Assembly: GCA_034620365.1 (NCBI GenBank)
Contig: JAQGEQ010000186.1
Location: 1,488,001 to 1,552,000, forward strand
Direction: 5' to 3'
Length of the DNA: 64,000 bases
From: Pegea sp. RAD2-039
Taxonomy: Eukaryota > Chordata > Thaliacea > Salpida > Salpidae
In this document: one piece after another, positions 40,375 through 53,580 of the stretch
Layout of the letters: every line of letters begins with the position of its first letter
How positions within the stretch are numbered: position 1 is the first letter of the stretch
Notes under the pieces: model-generated
Seen by the model: the letters and a program-made list of their open reading frames with translations, nothing else
What the model was told of the DNA's origin: nothing
The model's database searches: none
Made by a program: the position numbers and the translations under genes

Positions 40375-43323
40375 CCACTGGACCCACATCACCCTTATTC
40401 AACCTCTCTTCGCACAAAATTATTAATACTATGCTTCCAGCCCAAGATAACAGTACACAGAAGCCTACCACCAAATCTTACAAGTGTCAAAAAGACAATT
40501 TTTCTTTTATATTAGGTATGTTTTTCAACGCACGGTCAATTGTCAACAAAATTTTCGAATTGAAAGCTCTTTTGCTTTCTCAAGATTTTACATTTGTTTT
40601 CATTACCGAAACTTGGTTGAAACCCTTTTATCCTGACTCCTTTCTGGATGACAGTGATCTTTTTCGTGCTTTGCGCTGTGATAGACTGTTTGATAGAGGC
40701 GACGGTGTTTATGTAATCTATAAAACATCACTGGCACCCATGATTTCAAGAATTAAGATAAATACCATTGATTGCCCAGGATTTGAGATTATTGCTTTCA
40801 ATTTTCATTACTCAAAGCCTAAGTTTTTCCGCTTTATATGTACCTACCTACCACCGTCTAAAGTTAACGATGAGGTTACTATTAAGGCCTTATTGAAGGT
40901 TCTGAAAAGCCTTGTTTGTCCTGAGATTTATATTCTCGGGGATTTTAATTTTAGTAGAATTGATTGGAATAACCCAAATTTAGCATTCAATGGAAAAATG
41001 TTTAATTTGAATGGAGACAAAACTAATTTAGCCAATCTGAGTCATGTCTTTGTAAACTTCCTCGATGCCAATAATCTATCTCAGATGGTTACTTTTCCAA
41101 CCCAAGCTAGTGGTAATACTTTGGATCTTCTCATCACATCAAAACCTGAGAACGTTATCTACGTTGATCAAAATGAACCTTTTGCTCTGACATGCGATCA
41201 CAACATGATTGAATTCAAGCTCCAACAAACTTTTTCTACGAACGTTAAAACTCCAAGCATACGGAACTTTTATCGTGGAAATTATAACAGTATAAACAAG
41301 TTTTTATCAAGTGTTGACTGGATTTCTGTTTTCAACTCTACCGAAGACATCAATGATATCTACTCGAGGTTTACTAACATTGTTAATGAGTCAATTAAAA
41401 AGTTCATACCTTTATATAGAGTCAACAAAAAACCACACTTGCCAAGATATTTAAGGAATTTACAGCATTTGAAAAACCTCTTATACAAACAAACTAAAGC
41501 AGATCCTTCCATCAAACCTCTATACAAAGATCTTTGTCTAGTCTACAAGAAATCAGTTTATAGCTTCTATTTAGGAAAAGAAAGTGCAATCTTATCTTCA
41601 CCTAGCAAGAAAACGTTTTTTGGCTTCATTAATCATAAGCTTAAGGTGAGATCTCATCTACCTCCCTTGCTTGATAACGCTAATCAGCTGGTGATGGAAC
41701 CAAAGAATAAAGCTGAATTGCTAAACAAACAATTTGAAAAGGTTTTTATAACCGATGATGGCAATACTCTTACTATTTCCTACTCCAATATCCTTTCAAA
41801 TATCTCTGAGATGGTAGATCTAGACATAACAGTTGGTATAGTATCTAAGGCTATTTCTTCTCTAAAATCAACAGTTTCCAACACCTCAGATCAAATCCCA
41901 GCTTTGTTTTTAAGAAAAAGTACTTCTTCTTTAGCGCTACCCTTATCGCTACTCTTTAACATGACTCTTAAGCGGGGAAGACTTCCACAAATTTGGAAGA
42001 ATGCTATTATTACTCCAATTTATAAGAAGGGTCCCAGAAACACTGCACTTAACTACAGACCAGTTTCGCTGACTTCGGTTATCTGCAGAACTCAAGAACA
42101 TATCATTCACAACCATGTAACTAGCCATTTGACGGAGCATCATCTAATATCTGATGCCCAGCATGGCTTTGTTAAGCAAAGATCTTCTTTGACTCAACAT
42201 CTCACTTTTTTCAATGAGCTTACAGCTCATTACGAAAGTAATACTCCATGTGACATCATATACCTTGATTTTGCTAAAGCGTTTGATTCTGTTCCACACT
42301 CTCATTACTGTATTGAAAAACATAAAAATCAGCAACTCTATCTTAAAATGGATTGAAGATTTCTTATCAGGTAGAACCCAACGAACCCGTGTAGAAAGAT
42401 CTTTATCTACTCCTAGTAAAGTCACCAGCGGCGTTCCTCAGGGTTCCGTTCTGGGTCCACTTCTCTTTTTGATTTTCATTGAAGACCTCATCAGAAGACT
42501 AATAACAGTAGACAATGTCAGTGTGTTTGTGTATGCAGATGACATCAAGCTATTATCTGGTTCTCACTCAAAACTCCAAACTGCACTAAACATTGTAGAA
42601 AACTGGTCTGTGAATTGGCAACTTAAAATCCAGCCAACAAAGTCTGAAGTTATAACATTCTCCCGTAAGCCAGCTGCCAACTTCAGCAACCAATACTACA
42701 TCAATGGATCTATTCTTGAACGAGTATCCTCAGTCATAGACCTCGGCATTACTCTGACTTCTGACTTCAAATGGCACAGTTATGTTTCCAGAATCTTTGG
42801 AAAATCTATCAAGCTTGTGCACCTCATCATAAAGACTTTTAATTCTAAAGATCCATGGTTTTTCGTCAACCTTTTCAAACTGTACATACGCCCTATTCTT
42901 GAATACAATGTCAGTGCATGGATGCCATATCAAGTTGGCGATATCAGAAAAATCGAATCTGTTCAGGCAACATTTACAAGATTGGTTTGCAGGAAACTTA
43001 ATATCAAATACGAGAGTTATAAACATCGTCTCAGCTTCTTCAATCTAGATACTTTGGAAATCCGAAGAATTAAATACGACCTTATTCTGATTTTTAAAAT
43101 TATTCACAACCTAATTGATCTCCAGTTTAATGACATTTTCTCCATTAGTCCCTCCCTCAAGTTATATCAACTTAGAAGACATAAACTACATCTTAATAAG
43201 CCCACTCCACCAGCTACGTTAACCAGATTAAGTTTTTTCTCGTACCGCACAATCAGTACATGGAACAATCTGCCATCAGAGATTGACATGTCAAAATCAC
43301 TTGTGTTGTTAAAAAAAAGCTGA
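40323..43323 (+). pseudogene. LINE ORF2: endonuclease and reverse transcriptase, one frameshift
   Basis: ORF2 overlaps the end of ORF1 by about 50 nt. The first frame (40323-42356) has the APE-type endonuclease (MFFNARSIVNKIFELKALLL; ITETWLKP; ILGDFNFSRIDWNN; CDHNMIEF where SDH is usual) and the start of the reverse transcriptase (NYRPVSLTSV, QHGF, IYLDFAKAFDSVPH). A one-base shift near 42300 moves the rest to another frame (to 43323) with GVPQGSVLGPLLF, the catalytic FVYADDIKL and the conserved C-terminal part ending near FFSYRTISTWNNLP. The family nicks target DNA and primes reverse transcription there. Because of the frameshift this copy probably makes no full protein. Confidence 0.9.
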
Positions 43324-43530
43324 ATTGTTATAATATCGCCAACATTGCCATTTCTAAACTGTGAATTTTTCTCTTTTACAATACTATGATTCTGTGCAAT
43401 TCTTCACTGTCATATGCTTTTTCGTTTACACGTCAAATAGATCTAATTTGTGAGAATGTGTGTTAGCGAGAGGTGCTCTCTTTAGGCACCCTCCTTCACA
43501 TTTATTGTAATAAATAAATAAATGAAAATA

Positions 43531-44336
43531 AATATTAAGTCAACTTTCACCAGTTTTTTAACATTTGGGCAATCTTTTTAAGGTCTATCTATCGCCACAT
43601 GTTTATCCGTTTTCTCCCATTTTTTATAGAATCTTTATCCTTGCTAACCACAATAAGCCTCAAAATTGTTTGTGAATGAAAAAATGCTGAAGAAACTGAA
43701 TATTCATGTTACCAAATTGTTTTTAAGAAATTATTTCACTCATCAATTAAAATCTTATAATCATTAAAAGATTATTTTACTACATATCACACTAATGAAG
43801 AAACTCTGGTGCTTGGTAACCTCTTTGTTGAGTAAGAAAAAAATTCATCAGTTTTAGTGATGGGTTACAGTGAATCATAATCTAGCCTTTCAAAAACAAT
43901 TAATAAGAAATGTGATTTTCATCTTAGTTAAATTTCCATTCATTCAAACCTATTTCTCCTATTTGCTTTTTATTTTACTGTTAACCTTTCAACTTATTTT
44001 AGAGATAAAATATAAAATCTTGAAAGAGGATACAAAATGAATATTTAAAAATTTTTGAAAGAATTTCTAACTTTTTTAGCAAACAGAAAAAACGTAGAAG
44101 CTAGTGAAGAAAGTATTTCAAAATATGTTTGTGCTTACATGAACATTAAATGTTAATTTCATTAAAAGATCTGTTTACTAAATATTCATTTTGATTTGTG
44201 CAATTTAATAACTATTCAAACACAACTTTATAGTTTATTTATTCATTATTTTAGTTTTACACCATTTTAGGCTTTTTCGTTCAAATTTTTAAAATACTAC
44301 AAGGTCTGATAATGCTGATCAAAATCAAAAGACATA
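43531..44336. other. palindrome spacer, right part
   Basis: This is AT-rich DNA between the LINE tail and the right arm. On the minus strand, AATAAATAAAC near 44245 could serve as poly(A) signal for the copy 2 gene. Confidence 0.4.
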
Positions 44337-47100
44337 TGGCAAAAAAAACAAATTTTCATTTTCAGTCATCTGTTGAAACGAATGTTATTTTACATTTTGA
44401 TTTGTGACAAATATTTCACCTTTTGAATATTTCAAAGCTCTATTTATTCGGAGTTGTTGCTCGTTGTAATCCTGGTGACAAACTTCAATTATTTTGAGAT
44501 AATTTGGAAAAACTTTAGAACATTTCGAACAAGAAATCTTTTCATTCAACTGCTGAAAATATTCTATTTAATTTTTTTATCAAATATCAACTTTAAACTT
44601 ACAAATTTTCTCACAGAAACTTCTGTTAAATTACAATTCAACAAAATCTAAAAAAATATAAAAAATTAATTTAAAATAGAAATTAAAAGTAGGAAAATGA
44701 CATTTATATTTTCAACAAATTTTATCCAATCTGAATCCTTTGATAAATTGATGATATTCAAAAAAGGAGAAAGTTTTCGTTTCTCTAAAAAACAAAATAT
44801 GATTTTAGAAAAAATTTAATTGATAAGAAATTAATAACAGAAAGAAATTAACATACTTGTACACGCAGCTAGAAAAATATTCAAAATAATTTCATCAGAA
44901 ATGTCCTCTGCTAAAAGAGTCGAACTTTTGAAATAATCTGAAGATTTTACATTTTGCAAAATATTAGAAATTAAGTTTCAGAAATTTAAATTTTAGAAAA
45001 TTTTTATTTAAAAAAGGAAATTGATATCATAAAAAATTTATTTTGATATTTGGTGTTTTGTAATAACAAGAAATTTATTTGAATAAGTTTCAATTCAAAT
45101 ATAGTTAGAAATATAAATAATATCTTATGTAAGCCTTAAAATTAATTCAATTGTAAATATAACTAAATACTAATTTTATAAATGTCAAAATAAATAAAAT
45201 TTAACTTATTACAGACACTAAACGTATTTTAAAAATTATTTCTAAAAATAATTACTAAGAAAATAACAAATTTCTTTTTTCAAATGAAAATAACTTCAAT
45301 CTTTTAAATAAAAAGTTGGAAAGCAAATTAATTAAATTTCTAAACTGTATATCTATCCATATAATTTAAAAATTGTTCTTTTAAAGATTATAAATAGATA
45401 ATTATAAATTTATCTTTTTTAGAAATAAAATTTGTTGAGATAATTTTGATATAAATTTTAAAAAGATAGATTATCGAAAAAGTAGTTGAAGAGCTTCAAC
45501 AGAAAATTTATTTTAACGTCGCGCACACTCGTTTCGAAGTTTGTGGTAGAAACAAGTAGTCCTCATCATCTTTAGCTTCCAAACATTAAATTTGAATTTA
45601 GGGCAAACTATTTATACAATATTAACAAAAACTATTGATATTTGAAAACAGTAAATTTATAGGTAGGTAACAGACGTAAAATAAGTTTTATTGATTTTAG
45701 CTTGTTACTGTTCGAAGTCCTTACAAGTCAAGATGCTGAATAAACTTTTTTATTATAAATTGAATTGAAGAAAAAATATAATTTGAATAAATGGTTTTAA
45801 AGTTAAATCGCCCAAGCTTTGTTTTGACAACAGAACCAAGATCTCTGGTTTACAAAATCAAAATTCACAATATCAAATATGAATAAAGTTTATTTATAAA
45901 TTATATAATATCTGAAAATTTATTTCTTTCATAATTTCTTTTAACTTTTAATTTATTTTTATTTTAATAAATGCTGACCTTCTTGCAAAATATTTTTATC
46001 TATTTAATTTTTTGAGATTATTTTTAAAGTCCAAATATAGTTAGGTAAAAATTTATAAATGAAAGTTAAAAAAACTTTTTATAGATTTTGGTTTGAACTG
46101 AAAATTTTTAAAATATTTTTTCTTTTAGTTCAAAAAGATTTCAGATCAGTTTTGTTTTGAAATCAAAAATAAGTTAAATTGCATTTCCAAAACAAAAATT
46201 TAAAAATATTGATTAAATTAAATTTGTAAATAGTTAAAATAAATATTAACAATTTATTTTTTTATCACATATATTTCATTAAATCATTAAAAGCAACATT
46301 TTGTACATATTTTAATAAAACCAAATTCTTACTTGGCATTTCCCAATCTTTTGATTCTTTTCTTATAAGCAACTAAAGATGGGAAAATAGAACAATAAAT
46401 TTAAATTAGTTTAGATATAAAGAGTTAAGAACTAAAAAAGAATTTAATTAGGTTTTATTAATAATTAAATTTTGTTTTAAGAATATTAAACTAAAGAAAA
46501 TAAAGTTGCTTTGGAAAAAGTTAATTTACATAAATAAAAGAATTAAATTAAAATTCTATCTAAGAACAATGATGGTAAAAAAGATTTATTTAATTTCCAC
46601 TTTTAATACAATTTTCCAGAAAACTTTTGAACTAATTGAAATTCTACAAGACATAACTCTAAAATGTAAATTGAAATGATTTATATAGTTTTATTTCTAA
46701 ATTTTCTACATCCTTCTAATAAAAATGTTTTATAAACTTACTTTAATCAGCAAACTGACTTCTTCACATATAACACATTTAGATTTATTAAAATCAATTT
46801 TTTTTCCTTTTAAAAATATCTTGTAGATACCTAATAACAATTTTAAAGAATAACAAAAATTTTTCAATTATTGTAGCTTACATGGTGCAAGATATAATCC
46901 AAACTTCTGGCTGGTTACTGCCCATAAGAGATGAAATGAGACAGGTCTTAAGTTGATAGAATATCTTGAACTCATTCTAAAATATTATTAGAAAGCTTTT
47001 GAACCTATAAATTTGGATAAAATAAAAATTATATAAATGAATAAAAGCTTTTCATATCTTATTTCAAACAAATCTATAAACATAAATATATTGAATTAAA
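44337..47100. repeat. right arm of the large inverted repeat
   Basis: This is the reverse complement of 35723-38495. Similarity begins abruptly at about 44337 (GTCATCTGTTGAAACG) and ends near 47100 (AAATCTATAAACATAAATA). Both ends lie outside the coding exons, so each arm holds a whole gene. Confidence 0.95.
44385..46975 (-). CDS. unrecognised 199-residue protein, palindrome copy 2, 7 exons
   Basis: Exons from 5' to 3' on the minus strand: 46882-46975, 46742-46830, 46333-46372, 44857-44937, 44702-44784, 44603-44647, 44385-44552. Every exon length equals copy 1. Exons 1, 4 and 5 look identical. Exon 2 has F to L, N to D and D to N changes, exon 3 has NV to KE, exon 6 has W to L and S to F, exon 7 has K to E, and the last residue is K rather than E. 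No stop or frameshift was found. Both CxxC pairs and the F-box-like DISDEIILNIF are kept. The gene points toward copy 1 (tail to tail). Substitutions fall in exons without breaking the frame, which fits a functional or very recent copy. Confidence 0.65.
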
Positions 47101-50100
47101 TGTCAAACATTAATGTTATAAAGCTTTAAATAATATTTTTTTGCAATTTATATAAAAAATAGAAAATTTAATCATATAAATATTCGTTTATATTATATTA
47201 TCACAAAAATTACAATAAAGATTTAAAATAAAGACTTTCTATTTATTTATTACATTTATTTTTGTAGTTTCTAAAACAAAATTTTTTAAAGGAACTTAAT
47301 AATTTGTTGCAATAAAACTTATGATAATTTTTTATTACTATAAAAAATAAAATGGATAATAATTATTAGTTATGATTCTTATATATATCATAAAAATTTC
47401 AAACATAGAAAATACTTAGTTATTTTAGTTGTTTTTAATTTTGAGCTAAATTGATCTATACACAAAAATTATATAAGCTGTTAATTTATATTAATTTTTA
47501 AAAGTCTAATTATATTTTATGTATGCTTAATTTTGATGCAAAAATGGCTTTTTGCAGTTTTTCTTCAATAACTAAAATTCTAGCTAAATTAAACTTTCTA
47601 ATTTTTAGCCACTGGAGGGAGCTGAGACGTCAGAACAGAAAAGCGAGCTCTTTTCAAAATCTTTCTTAAAATATTTTTTTAAATGTTATTTTTATTATAT
47701 TGTATGAGCTTATGGCAACAAGTAAAAACTATTTCACTCAAAACACAAAGTCAATAAAAACTTGTCCAACAAATTCTTTTGTTTGATGTTTGAAGGCGCT
47801 GAGGACTCGTTTGTTTTTAGCACCATGACTTGTAAAAACTCCTCGGCACTAAATCAATAATGAGTTATCTTTCAAACAAATTTCATGGTTGGTGGTTGAA
47901 CTTCCAAATACTCCCCTGTTTCTAGCACCTTGACTTGTAAAAACTCCACGGCAACAAGGCCAAGTCAATATTGACTTGCCTTAAAAATAGATCGTATGAT
48001 TGCGGAGGTTTTAAGATGAAGTTATCAAATCTTCTACTTTATAAATATTTTTTATTAAAGTTTTTGATTAATCGTTGAAACAAATCTGACAGAATTTATC
48101 AAAACCAATTTTTCTTTTCATTTCAGTCTTAAAAAAAAAATATTTAATTCTGATACTTAAAAATTCTCGTTGTGAATTTTTTTAGCATAATTAATCCATC
48201 TAAATTAAGTTTATGATTTCATTATTCAAATTCTAATTTATTAATTTACAAAAATTCATCATAAGCTTAGACCACTTTGATGATTTCATTTATGTCTGAA
48301 GATGTTTACAGACACAAAACTTAAGATTGCAGCAAAAGTGTATTTCTCCTTTGGAAGGAATTTAAATTGAATTATTTAAGAAGAAGAATTTAATGAAATT
48401 TTTTTACATAATTTGTTTACAACTTTTAAATCAGTTAAACAAAAAGTATATCAAAATAGATAAAAAGGTTTTTATTTCCGAATTCTACTTTATATAATTT
48501 ATTGTAGAATTTTAAAGTTTTTTTTTCTCAAATTACTCAAAAAAGTTGAACTAAACAAGTTTTAAGCTTCTGAAGTTTAAAAAATCGTTTTTTGTTTTCG
48601 ATTTTATTTATATAACTTTTATTGATTTTTAAAACAAATTAATTATTCTATTTACAAACATTTTCTTTAATCTTTAAATTTAAAAATAAAATGTCCAAAA
48701 CCTTGAAATTAAAGCTTTTAAATAATTCAGAATTTTTAATTAAATCTTTTTGATTCAAATCCAAATTTAGTTCTGGACCTTTCTTTCCTCAGAAACAAAT
48801 TTACCATTTATCGGCAATATGCCAAATAGCCAAAATAGTTCCGGTAGCAAAACGCCTTCGTGACGTCATCAAAGGATAATTTTAATTTCTTCAAATTAAG
48901 AAAAAATTATTTCAAATAATTTTGAAGAGTTTGCGAAGAACTTGTTTTAATTATTTCCTCAAATCGAGACTTGATTCTAAGCAGACAGCTTTTGTAACAA
49001 TGACGTCACCATCGCGACAACAGGAAGCTTTTAACCGCTAGTTTATTGCTTGATGGACTTAATTACTAAATCCAATTTTCAAAAAGCCATTTTCTCCAAA
49101 CTCAAAATTAATTTGATTTTTTTAAGATTTTATGTCGAATTGAAAAATCAAAAGTTTCTTCGAGATATTTTCTTTGATTTGATTGGACGATTAAGAAACT
49201 TTTTTTTAATTTATATATTTTAAGTAAATTCAGTTTAAATTAAAACTTTTCAATTTTTATAAATTTATGCAACAAGCTTTCTACAAATTTTTTTTATCTA
49301 ATTGTTAAATTGTTAAATTTTGTTATTTCAAATTATAAAATAAACTGCAAAAAAATCTTCTAAACCTTTTTTAGAAAGTTCTAATTCATTTAGATTTCAG
49401 GAGAAAATATTTTTTTTCTGAATTCAATTTTGTTCTTTTTCAGTTTTAAAAACAATTTTGGTCTTTCGTAAAAATATTTTATTCTGTAGGAGAAATACTC
49501 GTGTTTGTAATTTGATCTTAATTTTTATTATTCGACTGAAACTGTAAAAGACAACAAGTAAGGTGACTATAAGTAGGTTACTGATAAAATTCGAGATGTG
49601 AAGTCGTCTTTGAAGCACTCCGACAAATTTAATTTTTTTAAATTTTTTTTTGATTCTAAATACTTTTGATTTTATCACAAAAAATATTTTTTGAGAATCA
49701 AGAGAAAAATTGCCACTCAGAACTCATATTTAGGTGTAAAAAAGCTAATTACTTCAAATAATTCTTTTAATTCCTTTTAAAAACTTGCTACTGGAAGCAG
49801 AAGAGTCCTCATCACTTTCTACCTCCAACACAAGATTTGTTTGCAAAATCTAATTGGGTTGGTTTTAGAATATGGAATTTCTTTTAAAATCTTTTAATTT
49901 AGGAAGTGACTTAGTTTAAACAAATTTCTTTATTTAATCTGTAAAGTGTTAAAAAGATATTGTTCAAAAATAAAAAAGTTATCTGCAAATACCTCTTTTT
50001 GTGCTATTTTTTATACAAAATCACAAAAATATTTCTTGTGAATTGTAATAAATACTTTTTTAATTTAATTTCAATTTTATTAAATTAGTTATTTTCTTAA

Positions 50101-53100
50101 TTTTTGAGAAATTCTTATTTTAAAAAGTCGGTTTCTCCAACATCGTCACTGTCTCCTTCAATCAAACTCATGAAGCTAATTTTTACAAACCGCAGTTTAT
50201 GTAATTATTCAATTTTGTCCAAAAAAAAAAATTAACAAAATTTTGCTAAAAACAAATATCTTTTTTAAAATCTTGCTTTTTGATTCTCAAAGATTGAATT
50301 TATCTTTAAAAACCTTTGAAATTAATCATTATTAATTAACATTTCTTATAAGTTTTCAAACGTTGAACACTTGAAAGCGTTTTAATTTACAGAATTTAAA
50401 TTTATCAAATTATCTTCTGTTTGATTTGGCGAATAAATAAAATTTTAAAAAGAAATTAATCATTCTTTATCAGAAATGTTTACTTTTAAAAAGATTGTTT
50501 AATCTCATACAATTTTGATCATTTTTCATATTTTAAAAAGAAGTAAAATTAAAGGATAAATAATTAAAAAATACTTTCAATTTTAAGTTATTTCAAGATT
50601 CCTAAATTAATTAATCTTGCTTCTTGCTTTTAATTGCTGCAATCTTGCACCAGTGCTAATATGCCTCACTTCATATTTGGCAAGTTTTCAAACTTTTTCT
50701 CTGATTTAACCAAAAAACCTTTCTAATTGCCAAGTCACCTTTCTTTCTTCCATGCTTGTACATTGGTGTTGGATAAAATTGTCTAAGAGTTACCAAACGT
50801 TTCATCAGTTTGATTATAGGTCTCACAGAATATTATAGAGGTATCATTTAGGAGTTTGAATCATTTTGAGAAGTCTTCTTATTTTAAGTCTTGTCTAATC
50901 TTTCAGCTCTGCAACAATCTTTCAGTTAAAGCCTTGTAGCTACTTTAAATTTTGTAATGAATTAATAATAAATGATGGAAAAGTTCTAAAACTTCTCATT
51001 TCAAAAGAAGTTTGTTTAAAAATTCATTAACTTATTTTTTTATAGATTAAATCATTAGATTATTATTTCAAAGTTGTTTTACTTCTGTAAAGCAACAATG
51101 AGAATTACTTGAAGGTTTTAATGAAAGATACTATAAACTTTATACTTGATTTTTTAGTAGTCAATCTGCTAGTTCTAAATTTATTTATTTTTCTATTCAA
51201 CTGATGCAAATAATGTTTTAAAAATCTCTTAAAAAGAACACAGAACAAAAAGACTATTGAGAAATAATGAAAAGTCATAAATACCACACTTCAACAAGTA
51301 ATGTAGAAAAAAATAAGAACGCTGCAAAGGCCTAATTATGAAAGTTATAATGGAATTAGGAATACAATAAGATGATAAATAAGTAGAGAAAAATTCAGCA
51401 AAAGAACGTCATCTGATGTTATCTGGAAACCAAGATAAGAAGCCACAATATCATATCTTCAACCCTTGACATGCTTCAGTTGTAACTGAGAGTACTTAGA
51501 TGTTTAAACCTTCAAGCTTGTGTCCTGATGGGACTTTATGGGGGCTCATTTGAGGTCTACCAACTCCTTGTGCAAATCATTTTAGTAATAAATTGTAAGC
51601 TGAGAATCAATTTCCCCGACAACAAATTCAATCAAAACTACTTTAGCTGATGTTGGTAAAATCAAATTAATGATTTAAATAATATAAGAATGAATATAAG
51701 AACTACATTCTTTGCTAGTCGAACATGTAAAGTGAGTATATATTTGTCAAAGTATATATTTCTATCCAATATAACATCATTTATATCCAAAAGTAATTAT
51801 TTCAATAAATTCTTTTAAGAAAATCTTTGACTTTTATTTTTTTCATCATCTGATCTTGAATCAAATCTTCATCTTATCGTATCTAGATTATAACGTAATT
51901 GTTTATGGAATGTCATTGATGAAATTCCATTTGAAATTAGATTTTAAAAGAATAAAAACAAGATATTAAAAAAATGTTCTTTAAAAAGTATTTTGTAAAA
52001 GGAAAAAAATAATTAATCAAATTTTGGATAAAATAAAAAGAGAAAAAATAAATTAGTTCTATTATTTATTAAGTTGCATAACTGCATACTGCTGGAAGCA
52101 TATCAAATTTAATCTAAAAATTTTTTATTTTTAGTTTAATTATTTCAAGATAATCAATTAACTTAAAACTTCTCAAAAGCAAAAACCACATTAGACATTT
52201 TTTTGTTTAAAACTAAGAGTTTTAAAGCAATAAGTTTTTTTAATAAATTATTACATCTAAATTACAAATAAAACAACAATTTTATTTTTTTCAACAACAA
52301 ATTGTTTGAATTAAGTTTTCAAATAAGTTTTCATTTAAAAAAGTATTTTTTGAAATCATTTTTTAAATTTAGTTTAATTATTTTTTGGAAATTAGAATAA
52401 CAATCTTCGTTTTGAAGATTTGAAAACTTGTCGAAGCTTGCTTGAACTTGTTAAAACAAACAGTTAATAGACAAAAAGACTAAAAAAATGTTGTTTCGAA
52501 ACAACAAAAATACTATAAAATGAATCACTAAACAATTAAAACATTTGTAAAAAGTTGAAATCATTTTTTATGAATCATTTACCAAAAAAATTGAATAAAA
52601 ACAGATTTGTAGAAAGAAAACTTCTTTTCTACGAATTTCAGAAGAAACTTTTGTATTTGTTGAAAGTAAACAAAAGGTAACAGAAAAAAACATCAAAAAA
52701 AATCTTTTTTGAAACTTTTAAAAGTTTTATTGTTGAAAAAAAGTTTGAATATATTTTTAATTTCACCAAAAAAATTTCAACCAAATTAAAAAATTGAAAT
52801 CTTTCAAACTGTCGTGCCAGTTAGTGCCAGTCTGATAAAACCACAAAAACTTTGTGCAAAAAATTACTTCGTTTCGAGAAGACAATGACGTCATCGAATT
52901 CATGGCTATGGTGAAAGTGATGACATCATCGTTTAACTACTTACAAGTGTTTATGAGTCACATGGTGTCAGGGTTTGACTCAAGATGTGAATTTTTTTTG
53001 GTTAGAGAAATGTTTAAAAAGATGTTCAGATTTTTGATTATTCTTTTTAATAGCTTCTCCTAAAAGTTTGTTAATGAGATTAAATCTTTATTTCTTCTTT

Positions 53101-53580
53101 GAATTAGAAATTTAATTAAAATCATTTTAGTAAAAAGTAGAAATTTAAATTTCTTCAAAGTTAACGATACTTTTTTAATTTCAACTTTAACAAAAAACAA
53201 GCAACTACAATTTCATATTGGGGAAATCCCTTTTTCGATGACTAACAAAGAAAATCGTTTAAATCGAAAAATAAACAACTTTCTGAAGAGCTTTGGAACA
53301 AAAAATCATATTTTTGACTTAAACATTAAGATGCCACAAAAAGAATTAAACTTTTCAAGTAAATGATGATGATGTCATCAAATAATAGCTTTAAAAATTT
53401 GCAATTTTATGCAAATTAATTACTTTTAAAAGCTTTCCAAGGAAATAAAAACGACAAAAACTTAATTTAATGAAATTTATTTGAATATTTTCAAAGAAAA
53501 ATAAGTGGAAAAAAAAGACAGATAAAAATTGGAAGAAACCCCAAAATTAATAAATTAAATTCTTTTAGAAGACAATTCGA
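47101..53580. other. long AT-rich intergenic region with dispersed repeats
   Basis: No gene could be supported. About 47740-47990 holds two adjacent copies of a dispersed repeat (TTTAGCACCATGACTTGTAA and TCTAGCACCTTGACTTGTAA, each followed by AAACTCC). An inverted relative may lie at 49790-49865. TGACGTCA sites are at 48861, 49001 and 52886. About 48780-49060 is less AT-rich and could be regulatory. Open stretches at 49424-49678, 51105-51287 and 52854-53063 look like chance. Confidence 0.4.
47740..47995. repeat. tandem pair of a dispersed repeat unit
   Basis: Two units of about 120 nt share the order GAACTTCCAAA or GTTTGAAGGCGC, then ACTC...TTGTTTTTAGCACC or CTGTTTCTAGCACC, then TTGACTTGTAAAAACTCC, CGGCA, and a TCAATA..TGA..TT tail. 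Related pieces occur at about 2515, in each palindrome arm (about 37090-37300 and its mirror 45500-45730) and perhaps at 49790-49865. It has no coding capacity. It is probably a short non-autonomous element, class unknown. Confidence 0.5.

Larger units (their letters stand above)
39061..43530 (+). mobile_element. near full-length APE-type LINE (CR1/Jockey-like)
   Basis: The non-LTR retrotransposon has a 5' leader (39061-39377), ORF1, ORF2 and a 3' UTR ending in an ATTGTAATAAATAAATAAA tail. At least four partial copies occur in this window (10.0-10.6, 27.3-28.2, 31.0-32.5 and 34.4-34.6 kb). It sits inside the spacer of the large palindrome. Both ORFs carry breaks (a stop at 39840, frameshifts near 39935 and 42300), so this copy is probably not autonomous. 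The 5' boundary is estimated from where copies stop matching; target-site duplications were not identified. Confidence 0.9.

Noticed and set aside
52854..53063. 69-codon open frame with several MVK/MTSS segments near TGACGTCA
   Set aside because: No splice-linked neighbours and no family similarity; probably chance.
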